NCBI RefSeq assembly: GCF_009905375.1
Contig: NC_133649.1
Location: 225,143,275 to 225,207,274 of the forward strand
Reading direction: 5' to 3'
DNA length: 64,000 bases
From: Apium graveolens
Lineage: Eukaryota; Streptophyta; Magnoliopsida; Apiales; Apiaceae
The notes under the pieces: model-generated
What the model saw: the letters and a program-made list of their open reading frames with translations, nothing else
The model's database searches: none
What the model was told of the DNA's origin: nothing
Program-made: the position numbers and the translations under genes
Part shown: piece after piece, positions 44,501 through 55,405 of the stretch
How positions within the stretch are numbered: the stretch's first letter is position 1
Layout: every line of letters begins with the position of its first letter

Positions 44501-45246
44501 TGGCTGGTCACTTGATTATTAGGCCATAGTGCCTGGGTACCCCATATGTTGGTGGATTTATGCAGTTGGGTATATATCCGCACTATATCCTGACTGGTTA
44601 GCAGGTTATAGTGCATATGTTGGTTTCTAGTGTCCAGTCTAATTTAATGTTGATCGCCATTAACGACATTCCTCCTTGGGAAGTTATGGTTACAGAAACC
44701 AACAAAGATTTGATTCAAGAAATGAATCAGTGAAATGTTCACTGTTCTTTTACAGAGAAATGTGATTTATGATTAAAGGCCAATGAGGGTGGATATTTTA
44801 TTCGCTCAACTGTTTTAAATAAATAAAGATGTTTTGAAATCATTTAAAAATTGTTTCCAGAAGTTTCTTTGATCTGATACCTGGAAACCAATTATGATAC
44901 TTGATGGGCATTTTTGGCTCACTCTTACTTTGTGAATTATTATTTCTTTCAGTATCAAATGAGGACAAAAGTGAATAGCTCTTAATAGATATCGAAAGTG
45001 GAGAGATCCCAGCTGAAGGAATTTGGAGGTGTCAGAGTAAATAATACGAGGAAGTTAGGAAAGAGGTAATAAAATTGTATTTAGTTACTGTAATTTTAGA
45101 GGGTTAGATTCTTGTTTCTTACCATAACCTGTAAGAGATCCGGAATAATGAGGGGTTGTCTGTATATTTATTTTAATATACAGGTTTATATTATTTAAAG
45201 TTGTTTAGTGACACCCAATCCTGACCCCGGATTTGGGGATGTTACA
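41559..45246 (+). repeat. Element F 5' LTR
   Basis: 3688 bp. It begins TGTAATATTCGGGG and ends CCGGATTTGGGGATGTTACA. The same end signature as solo LTR E supports one superfamily. AT-rich; no genes seen. Confidence 0.8.
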
Positions 45247-48200
45247 GTTGATATCACAGCCACAGGTTATTGGTCCCTGGAATAATAATAGGTAGAAGTA
45301 AGATAGGATTGACAGGTCATATAAGATAAGGAAGACCCTAAGTATACTTATTTTGAGTTCAAGTTGAGTGTGCATTAAGATTAGCAGATCTGATATGGAT
45401 TAGTAAGATATGATATTATTAAGAAAAGTGTAAGGTGAATATATTGACACTATAGATATATTGAGTTCCTTGATCCTATAGTTGCGAAGAGTTGATAGCT
45501 CGACGGAGACTAGGTGAATTACCCTGCTTTTTATATGGTTTAAAGAAAAAGAGATTGATTCGCGTGAGAATTTCATATAAGAAAAGATAGATGAGTTTCA
45601 GTATGATCCAACTTAGAATTATGTAGTAGGACAAGCTTCAGACTGGAGGTAACGAGTTGATTGAAGCTGACGAAGAGCCAACATCACAAGTTTAAAGGCA
45701 CCATTGTGGCAAAAAGCTTCTTATCACTTTTTGGGCGCCGCGCAAGGAATGATATCTACCTTATTAGATAAACTGAAGATTAACAAAAAGATACACTTTT
45801 ATTTACAAATAGAATGTTGAATTGTGTTAATAGGTTGTAAATATGACATCAAGAACGACGATGAAAATATCAAAGATAGTATCAGATGCCAGCACTAGAG
45901 TTAGAGTTACGAATAAAATGGTATGCAATGGTAAATGAAGTTTTTGCCGACTAATGAAGGCGAAATGAACCCAATAAGGGGTAGAAGATATACCGATGTG
46001 GATGGACCCTTAGTTGGTCGTTTCTTCAATTAGGTACCTTGTTGTGGTTGAAGAGAACAACAATCAACTCATATCGTAAGGACGACCAGATGTTTGATTT
46101 TCAAAATTCTGAAACAAGTTTTCGAAAAACACTTTCTTAACAGAATTTCTAAAAGATCTTTACACAAAATAAGTTTTAAAATCTTGGTTGTCAAATTACT
46201 ACTTTAGTTCTTGTTGTTATAAGTATTAGATTACCCCGGAAGAATATTTGATCGAACTCAGTATTGTTAATTCAGAGGGCCAAGTAGAGCCGCTAATACG
46301 GAGAAGTTTAAAATTTCCTCAGAAGAAGAGTGCAACCCTTGTTTAACAGTATCAACAATCGAATCTACGTGTGGAAACATTATTTATTCAATTTATGAAA
46401 TTATTAAAGTTTAAATTCGTTGACCCGAAAGAAGCTCGAGGATGATTGAAGAAAATGGAGGAATCTTCCAGATAATTGAAGAAGAAGAATATTCCTATCA
46501 ACGGAGTCGAGATGTTGCATGATCAATGATTACACTACGCGGAATAGAATAAATTAGAAATTATGATTATGAATGCCATAAGAACGCGATTATGGTCAAA
46601 TTATTAAAGTATCAAACATGGAAGCATGATGCTATAAATACAAGACTTGCATGGCAGGGATGAAGCAAGAAATTATGACGACAAATCCAACGAGAAGATA
46701 ATTATGCTCAGATTGTTACGATGTTAAAGGTATTTCCAGAAGATATTCCGAATCTGTCATCTGACGTGGATCTGGAATCTGTTACTCAAACGAGCCCTGG
46801 AAGTATGCATAAGTGAAATGTAAATGACGATCAACGGTGTCATTCTTTTCCATGACTGCGTATACTCTTCTTGATTCTTGAATACGTGTGAGCTTCTCTC
46901 AGTGATAAATATATGAGACAAGAAGGAAAGAAGATTTATTATATCCCTTTCAAATTATTTTTCTTCTCAGAATATTGCTTTCTAATCGAGATAAGCAGTG
47001 TTATGATGTGACGCTTTCTCAAAATGACGAAGAGTCTGGTGGGACGCCACCTAATCATGTTCTGTATGCCATATAGTATGAAAGACCGGCCATCTTAAGT
47101 ACAAATATGGTTGTCTCATTCATATCTACATCATCATTCATTTTCTCCTCTTCAATTATGATTTATTGATTTATGGATCCTTCTGATTGTTTTCTTGTAC
47201 TCCTATTCTTTACAAAAGGTTTCCAATCAGAATCATAAACACAAATTCTCTTCTTGGGTAAGGTCTATTCTTTGAGTGATTTAAAAGAAGTGAAACGACC
47301 TCGTGTAGCAGATGGAGTTACCTGTTGAGTACGAATAATTACAAGCCAATAAATGATGGACATTTTCATGCAAAAGAAGAATCACTATGCCAATAATGTT
47401 GTTGTTGTGAAGACATCAAATCAGAAGCGAAAATCTGTATACATGATACGTCTTAAGTCTAAGATTTTGGCGTGAATTGGAGTAGTTAGCAAACCGTATG
47501 AGGTAAATTAACCATAAAAATACGAAAGTAAAGTTGCGTACACCAGGCGAGGCAAACGATTGACGGGGAAACAAAAGTATATGAAGGAATTCTCAATAAT
47601 GGCCCAGACAATCAATTAATACATTGTAAAGATGAAGCATGCCTCAATCATGCGGGAGATACTTTCCATGAAGGTTCAAGATCGAAGCAATTCTAGTTAC
47701 AAATAAATGAATTTGAATGTGTTCTTCAAGAAATTGTAAGGCTTCCCAACTTGAGTGAATAAGTTATGGTGAATTTGACGCTTATAACTGAGCAAGCGAT
47801 GACGGTTCCGTATAGGAAAATATAAACAGAGATAAAGAACTGGTGATCCAACTGCATCAAATCTTTTAAGAAGTAACACTTTTAAACCAAATGAGTCTTC
47901 ATAGAATATGTTAGTATGGATGGAGACCATGTGTTGGTTATCAGAAATTAGACAAGTTAACTAATGAGAAGAAGCATATATACTCAAGGGTAGAGGATTT
48001 GTTTGATCGGTTGAAAGATGCAGTATAGGTTCTTAAAAGTATCCATATACAAATATGAGCCGTGGAAAATAAGATTAAATTTTTTTTTTGGAACAGACTT
48101 ATGAACAGGTATAAGTGATATGAATTGTTAATTAGAGAGCTTGAAAACAAAATGGACTAGAAGAATTCTGGAATAAAGTTTTTGAGAAACAGCAGAATAA

Positions 48201-51200
48201 TTTTATATTCATTAGTGGAGTTTCGAGATATTGTGAAGGTATAAATGAAAGGTATGGTTATGTCCCTAGTTTGTGTATACTATGTTAATTAAGTAATATA
48301 TGTAGATATCAGTATGATATATTTTAAAGTATGGTGAAATGATGAGTTCATGGTGGTGGATTGATATGGTTGATTGGTTGTTTGATTGATTGTTGGTGTC
48401 AGCTTGAGTCCGACTGGTAGTCTATAATATAGAGGATATGCTGCCCAAATTTTTAGAAATACCCTACTTTTAAAGGCAAAAGTATACTTCTGTGTGTTAT
48501 TAATATTCCTGCTAATACTCCAACTGATTGCGATCACGGTTCTTGGGAAAAAAAGTGGCTGTAGATATCATTTGGTTCATTTAGCCTTTGATTTCATTTA
48601 GCTAGTCATCACTTGGTTCGATTGATCAATTAAAAGAGTTAATTGGTTAATTTTACTAACTTATGGTCAGTTAGATGGAAATCGATTCCAATTAGATTAA
48701 GTCAAATTCTGATGTGATTTTCAGATTCGAAATTAAAGCAATGAGGAATTTCAAGGAAGTAAGGACACTAGTAGAATTCAGAAGTTTAGCGGAATCAGCG
48801 CGATGTTATTGCAAGTGTGCGAGGCTTTAATCGGATAAATATGCCCTTTGCAATAGATAAGAGAATTAAAAAAGTTAGTGGCATATGCGAGTGAGAAGAA
48901 TGTTTTCAAGAACTAAAGGGTCAAGAAAAGAGCCAAGAGAAGAAATGAAGAGAATGAAGAAGAGAGGTTGAACAAAGAAGAGATTGGCAACTACGCCAAT
49001 ACGGATGTTGTTAGACAATTAAAGAAATTTTATCATCTGCAATAAAGTTTTATTAAAGGATTTGAAGGTATACCAATATCAAACGACCATGTAATAAGAA
49101 TTATTCCAAAATACTGGAGAATTCTCGAATATAAGTATTTGATGTATGGTATAAGCTAACAATGTTGGCATGTGAACTAAAGAAGGAGATATCTTGATTA
49201 TGCAGGAAAGATGATGTATAGCGGGCATAGACCTCAATAATTTGAAATATATCTTCAATGCGAAGAAGTCAAAGATGTGACCGAGAATAGTTGGAGTGGA
49301 AAAAAAATGGAAGTTGTGCAGTTAGTGAATATGTGAGTAAGGCTAAGGAAATAGCTGTCAATGGATTTTAATAGATCTGTTAACAAGAATCCAAATATTT
49401 ATTAATAGAAAGCTTTCATTCCAGTATTAGCCATAAAATGGCTTATTTAATGATAGTAAAACCAGTACAATTAGAAAGAGGGGATCACTTATGTTAAGAA
49501 GAGACAATGAGTCAGGAGAATAAAAAAACTTAACTAGAAAGGGAAGTGGAATCAAAAGGATGATAAAAAAATTATAAGATTGTCCAGGATATAAATAAGT
49601 TATGAATGTTAGGGTGCTAGAGCTAATGTAAGGAATGGAGTGTAACGCCTATATTTGAAAATAGGAAATTCATTATGAGAATATTATTAAATATGGAAAT
49701 TTAAATGAAGGTATTGATTGACATGGCATAAGAATGGAAATAGAAGGACATGTAAGTAAATGTCATATTAATTAAAGAATCAAAGCCAGCACCAGAAGGT
49801 GAACTATTACTGTAACCTTTTCAAAAATGAGTATAGCTCGTTAAGGAGCGATATAGAGAATTACTTGAAAACCAGAGATAAAGCAAGCGTTATTTAAATT
49901 ATTATGGATAGGTTAACAAAACCAAACCATTCTTTTGTTAACGAATACTTTACCTGAGGAATAAGTTGATATTGCTACAAGGAGATTATGGTGCGCTATC
50001 AGATTCAAGTATGGATTGGAAAGTGATCGATATTATTACTTAATCTAATATTTTTGGACATAAGTAAATTGAAGAATTTGATGAAACATTTGTAAATTGG
50101 CATCCCAGGAATACGATTAAGTGTCAAGGGCTAAAAGAAATATCTAGTGGCCCGACATGAAGAGAAAATGGGGGAAAGCATCAATTGAATCATTATTGAT
50201 AGGTTATCCCAAACCAAGTCATTCTCTTTTATTAATGAACAACTTGTCCTATAAGTGGGTTAGTTGTTGCTTGAAGAAATGGTGGTACGTCGTCAGATCC
50301 AGGAATTGATTGTAAATGATCAACACTAATTGATTAGAAATTTGACTGGAATATTTAGAATACGGTGAATTATGTCAAACCAGAATAGTATATACCACTC
50401 TTAGATGAACGAACATTAAGTAAGGTAGAATAAAAAGATGAATTTGGATAAACATCGTAAACCCAAGGGATTCAAGTTACTCCAAGAATATGATACAAGA
50501 TGACTTTCTGATAATATGACATAAAGAAAAGAATAAACGTTATATATGACTAGACGTCAAGGGAGAGCGTTGCAGTTAGTTTCGTATGAGAACTCTTTGG
50601 AACCAAAATAAACGATAATATGGGTTAGAATATGCAAGTGATACCTCTAGGTTAGTAAATTTTCTTTACTCGATTGTGATTCAAGGAAATTAAGGTATGA
50701 TGATAAGTTTGTGTGTCAATCATATCCAGTCAAGATTTTCTCATTAATTCTTAATTCTGGAGTAATTTCAAAAATGTTACAAATCGAATACGCCATGTTT
50801 TCAGTATATCATTCACAGATGGACAAGAAGATTAAGGGAATTATTAAAGAACCTTGAATACGATTGGAAGCGATTACGAACTAAATTAATTGAATAAAGA
50901 AACATGTGGGAATGAGGTTCGACAACCAGTAACTATTGCAAACGTTCATGAGCATGAATTACTAGAATTAGAAAGGAAAAAGAATTAATATGTATTATGC
51001 TGGTCCTTTTGAGACAGTAAAATAGGCAGGATAAGTGGAAATAAGTTGGCTTTACCGCCACCCGTATAGCAGGTTCATAGGGTGTTTATATGTGTATACT
51101 CAGGAAAAGTAATTTAGCTCCATTATATATATATAAGATGGAGACTTGAGTTGAATTATACGAGCAACTAATAGAATATGATGTCAGCAAGAGGCTATTG

Positions 51201-51252
51201 AGAAATGATTGATGTTGTAAGATAAAGTTTATGAAAAATGGTAAGGTTGAAA
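45247..51252 (+). pseudogene. Element F decayed gag-pol
   Basis: Recognisable fragments after translation in mixed frames. Near 46385-46450: F-M-K-L then D-P-K-E-A-R and L-K-K-M-E (gag). Near 46735-46800: F-P-E-D-I-P (start of RT). Near 48840-48880: V-R-G-F-N-R-I, and near 48893 a W/E-K-x-x-F-Q-E-L relative (RT end). Near 49905 and again near 50198: D-R-L-T-K-like (integrase). Near 51001-51060: G-P-F-E, L-A-L-P-P (integrase C terminus). Spacing between gag and RT is too short, so internal deletions exist. The primer-site relative at 45249-45260 matches TGGTATCAGAGC at 10 of 12 bases. Confidence 0.65.
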
Positions 51253-51815
51253 GATCCCAAGCTTCACATAAAGACTCTCCCAATTGTTGCGCAAATTGAG
51301 TGAAAGCGTTTCCGATTGCAGTTGTCTTTGCCATAGGGAAGAATTAAGTAAGAAACTTTTGTAGCAAGATCTTCCCAAGTAGTAATAGAGCTTGGTGGTA
51401 GATAATGCAACCAACATTTAGCTTTATCCCTTAGAGAGAATGGAAAAAGTCTCAGGTTAACAGCATCTTCAGAAACATTGTTGAATTTGAAAGTGTCGCA
51501 GATCTCGATAAAATCTCTAATATGCATGTTGGGATCTTCCATTGGAGAACCCCCAAACTGGACTGAGTTCTGCACCATCTGAATCGTGCTAGCCTTGATT
51601 TCAAAAGTATTAGCCACGATGGCTGGTCTGACAATGCTAGACTGAATATCATTGATCTTCGATTGAGATTAATCCATCAAAGCCTTCGGATTCGCTGCTG
51701 GTTCTCCCATTGCAGTTACAACTTCTTCTTCAACTTTCTCCTCAGCAAAAACTTCTTCAACTACTTCCTCCACTTTATCCAGTGTTCTCTTGTAAGATCG
51801 AGAACGCGTTAGCAT
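51253..51815 (-). pseudogene. Element C (Athila) gag N-terminal part
   Basis: The frame starts with an ATG at 51815-51813 (M-L-T-R-S-R-S). It continues through a Glu-rich stretch and an in-frame TAA near 51670 to the Athila gag core at 51617-51264, with Q-F-G-G, I-R-D-F-I-E-I-C and L-R-D-K-A-K-C-W-L-H. A frameshift near 51310 moves the coding sequence to the frame reading G-E-S-L-C-E-A-W-D, where element F begins. The ATG was chosen because it follows a 5' leader that begins at the primer site. Confidence 0.82.
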
Positions 51816-51929
51816 ATATGCTCTCTAGAGTACCTAAAACACAACAAGCAATAAGTAAGTAAAATATCTGAGTCAGTGAACTTTAACGACCACTGATGTT
51901 AAGCACATAAACTAAAAATTAACACCGAG
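51816..51929 (-). other. Element C short leader between primer site and gag
   Basis: About 110 bp, non-coding, directly downstream (on the - strand) of the primer site. Confidence 0.6.
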
Positions 51930-51947
51930 TCCCCGACAGCGGCGCCA
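51930..51947 (-). other. Primer binding site of element C
   Basis: - strand TGGCGCCGCTGTCGGGGA, six bases inside the 5' LTR. This is the class of primer site typical of Athila elements. Confidence 0.85.
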
Positions 51948-51953
51948 AAAACT

Positions 51954-53360
51954 TGTCAGGATGAAAACATGCGCTAAATTTACACGCAAGTATACACGTT
52001 CACAAGTAATATAGAATTCTTTCTAGTTCGTTCCCACAAAGACTGGTTTAGTTTAACTATAATCTATGCACTTATGCAACAATGATATGGCTATCGTTCA
52101 ATGCTAAGACAAATAACAAATTGGGTTTTGATTAACTAAGAGATTCTACTAAATAACATTAACTAAGAGAATTGAGGTTGAATTACTTATATAAGACAAA
52201 TACTGGATTCTAACTTCATTACTACTTCATTCAAAGTCATTGTTCTAAACCTTAGTATGCAATGGTGATGATAACTAATCAGATTACACGAAACAAGTAA
52301 ACGCCAACTTTCGTTGTAAGAATACCCTACTACCAGACATCCACAAAAGAGATAGAAGCTAAATAGACACCATTTATATTAAGACCCTATATGTCTATAG
52401 AATTTGACAACATAAAGGTTTAATGCGCAATTTATCTATCGTAATTACATAGGGCAAGTAAGATGGTTAAAATTACCTACGAATCATGCATAACAAATAC
52501 ATGAACCTGTGCTAGCATGGCAAGTTCTAAACCTCTATATTCACTGTCGCTTCAATAGAGATTAACACACTATCTTAAAAGTTCACGATGCTCATAAGAT
52601 GAATAAGCACAACCAACACTAGGATCTCATACAATCACCATACACTAAGATATCAGAACAAATTAACTATTGAAATCCATAAGTAAATCCGTTAGAACCC
52701 CACGATAATGATTAGTACATAACTGAACTCATCATCACCGTGGGTTCCGATGAAAGCATGGTATAAGAAACTAAGTCTTTAATTTGAATAAATAAATCAA
52801 AGTACGTTAACAAGAGTAATAGGTCCAACAAACAAGAAAACTAGCATCCAAGATTACAACTTAAGCAAAGAATCACAAGTAAAAACTAGATCTTCTTCTC
52901 ATTTATTGTATTGTGCTCTTAGGTCTTCTCGCCGTTATCTCCTTGCTCTCCGTTCTGAAAAACGTCTTTAAAAAGTCTTTATATAGCAGCCCAGTGTGAT
53001 CCAGAAGTCTAGCAGATCATTATTCTACTTAAATCAGGTTTCGAAAAAATGACCTAGCGAGGCCCCCCGGGGATCCGGCGCGGCCGCTCCCAAGTGTAGC
53101 ACGGTCGCGCTGAGCTTCTGGAAAAAGTTCTTTTTTTTCTTATTTTCTTGCCTTCAACTGCTGGTTCCTTTTGCACATTTGATCGAGGCTCCATCCTAAC
53201 ACCTTTCCAAGCATAAAGCATGCAAGATCTAGTCCTTCCTGATTATGCCCTGAAATGCAAAACACTATAAAAACACATCAAATACACAAACAACTTGAGT
53301 ACAAAACACCAATTCGAGCCTTTACGAAGCATTCTAAGTGGACGTAAATGCCACTTACCA
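51954..53360 (-). repeat. Element C 5' LTR
   Basis: 1407 bp, from TGTCAGG (51954) to CTTACCA (53360), followed by TATGC. - strand TATA box TATATAAA at 52978-52985. A GC-rich patch at 53061-53089 includes GCGGCCGC. Confidence 0.9.
52978..52985 (-). promoter_or_regulatory. TATA box in element C 5' LTR
   Basis: TATATAAA in the - strand context GCTGCTATATAAAGACT. Confidence 0.65.
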
Positions 53361-54333
53361 TATGCCAGAGGTATACGCCGAATAATTTCCTTTTTGGCGT
53401 GTCTTCTTTTTTCTTGTTGTTCTTTGTTAATTTTGTTAACACATCTTGACCCATGCTTCCTGATTGTAGAATTCAAACCCCCAGTCATCAAGCCATTAAT
53501 GATATGTGGCAAAGATTTGTTTAAAAGATCCTGCAAGGATAAGCCTTCTGAAACTGAGTCCTCTAAAGCTCCTCTATTATCCACTCCCCTGTTGAGCCCT
53601 TCTGCCAACCCAATGACTAAGAAAGTTAGAGTCAACCCTTCTGTTACCACCATTGGTTCTGACATTCATTCACCACTTCTGACCTGAAACTATGCTTTCC
53701 ATGCAAGCCCTTCCACTTTTGCTCATTTGCTCGATGATATGATACTACCGCAATTAATGGGGGCCTCTCCGCTAAAGAAATTGAAGATATATTTGATGAC
53801 AGTTCTGGTTATTCCTTCCACGTAAGTCATCTTTATGAAAATTATGTTCACCTTCATATTATATTTGATGTATGTTGCAATTTTTCCTTAACATGTTCTC
53901 TATCGTCATGCAGGCTCTTCAAAGTACTCAGGTTACTCGTGAAGTTTACAATCACATGATGCAAATGATCAAGGAGCTTGAATCCAAACACAAGAGTTGT
54001 GTCAAGAAGCTGAAGACTGCAGAGAACCTGGTTGAGGAGAGACCGGTCGCCTTGAACAACTCATAGAAAGAATTTGATGACTTTGCTAACAAGGTGTAGT
54101 CCATGGAGCAGGATATGTATAAAGTTGTTCACCAGCAGATAATGAGGACACATGTTGATATGATGCTTAAATATCACAGGGGTGAATGGATCTCAAGGGA
54201 TGTACTTGAAACTATGAAGATCTGTAATGAAGCTTTTCCGGATGATGATTTCCCCCTTGACGAATTCAACAACCCTGGTGATGGTGATATAGAGATGAAG
54301 TCATCTAAAGATGATGATCCTGACGATGCATAA
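53361..54333 (+). pseudogene. P0: 3' half of the split gene (coiled coil and acidic tail)
   Basis: The reading frame at the right edge of element C continues the exon cut at 23357, after removing one copy of the 5-bp duplication TATGC. Further right, an exon near 53912-54066 encodes a coiled coil, and 54103-54333 encodes a Trp-containing segment and a very acidic tail ending D-D-D-P-D-D-A. In-frame stops occur at about 54064 and 54098. A conserved N-terminal block, then coiled coil, then short C-terminal segment is the same architecture as the antisense gene of element A, though the sequences are clearly different. Confidence 0.6.
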
Positions 54334-55405
54334 TCGGTCATCTCTGTTTGATCATGAATTTATTTCTCTTTGCTAATAACTTATTTTGTTTCAGGACTTT
54401 TATTGATTCTGCGATGTTCAATCCCTGTTTCGTATTAATGAGTGGGATTTATGTTTTATTTTTGTTGGTTTTTGATTCAAACGCTTGACGTAACTTTACC
54501 TGTGTCGTTTATGAACTTTATTCCTATTGTCACTCTATTATCTCCCTTTACTTATATATTTTGAGCGTATTCTCAATTTTTTCTTCTTCATTGACCGTAG
54601 TTGTCTCCCTTATAAGATTTCATATTCGTAATTTAACAATTTGTTGTAAATGTTAAATATTGAATAGTTGTTCAACTTGTAAAGCGAAATTCTCCCAATT
54701 ATTGTTACTAGAAGACGTAAACATCCAGATAAACTACTTGGAAAAATGAATAAATTACTTACATAATTTTGTAAGGAAAACTTTCATCTCGTCGTCATTA
54801 TGTATCTTAGTGATTTAATTCTTTGTTCCAAATTTAATTATAATTGTCAATTTACTTTGTTTGATTCATCAATATAGATTGGTGCATGCACTCGTAGAGT
54901 GATTAAAAAGACTTTATGCCTCTTTAAACTCACCAAATATTTCGTTATTTGTTAGTATAACGTGAATGTGTATAAATGTTATTAATTATTGAAAGGCATT
55001 CAATAAAATATTCATGTCGACTATGACTGTTGCTTTCTTATAGCATTTTTGAAGCAACACAATTGTAGTTAGGTGATCAGCCCTTACGGCCATAGTTGAC
55101 ACATTTTGTTTGTCGTATATTTACACAATTACTATAAAAATAACTATAGTAAAGTAGACTAACTTAAACACAAGTAAATTTAGAAGACAAGCATAATTGG
55201 TAGAAATAATTTGCATTATCACGTAACTTATGATGTAAAACACAAGGAATCAAGAACATGGGATTAAGTTTCTTAAAGTATAATGGCATACCAACATAAG
55301 CAAAATTCGACAATCAACTATGTCCTAGCGACTTATTTATCAAAGATTCCTAAAAACTAAATTTAAAAGAAAAGTTAGAAAACTTTACACGTGATAAAGC
55401 TTCAA
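54334..55405. other. Spacer, no gene seen
   Basis: AT-rich sequence downstream of P0. No open frame of interest, no clear repeat ends. Confidence 0.5.

Larger units (their letters stand above)
41559..51252 (+). mobile_element. Element F: decayed Tekay/Del-like gypsy element lacking its 3' LTR
   Basis: Inserted in gag of element C. The 5' LTR is 41559-45246, followed by a degenerate initiator-Met primer site. The internal region (45247-51252) has no long ORF, but scattered + strand remnants are in the right order: gag (near 46380), protease/RT border (near 46730), RT-RNase H (near 48780-48940), integrase (49900-50850) and integrase C-terminal end (51001-51090). No 3' LTR follows; Athila gag resumes at 51253. 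About 50 gag codons expected between the two sides are missing, so a deletion removed the 3' LTR together with flanking gag. Confidence 0.75.
23358..53360 (-). mobile_element. Element C: Athila-lineage Ty3/gypsy element containing three nested insertions
   Basis: A - strand element bounded by an exact 5-bp duplication TATGC (23353-23357 and 53361-53365). Its 5' LTR is 51954-53360. Its 3' LTR is 23358-23933 plus 32266-32427, truncated on the inner side. The primer site (51930-51947) is of the TGGCGCCGCTGTCGGGGA type used by Athila elements. Gag, protease, RT/RNase H and integrase are in order but broken by stops, frameshifts and insertions D, E and F. Its own sequence adds up to roughly 7.6 kb. 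The env-like region expected between pol and 3' LTR in Athila elements is absent. Confidence 0.88.

Noticed and set aside
53061..53089. Stretch with SmaI-, BamHI- and NotI-like sites resembling a cloning polylinker
   Set aside because: It lies inside the Athila 5' LTR, where GC-rich patches with GCGGCCGC are, from memory, common in this lineage. Flanking LTR sequence is continuous.
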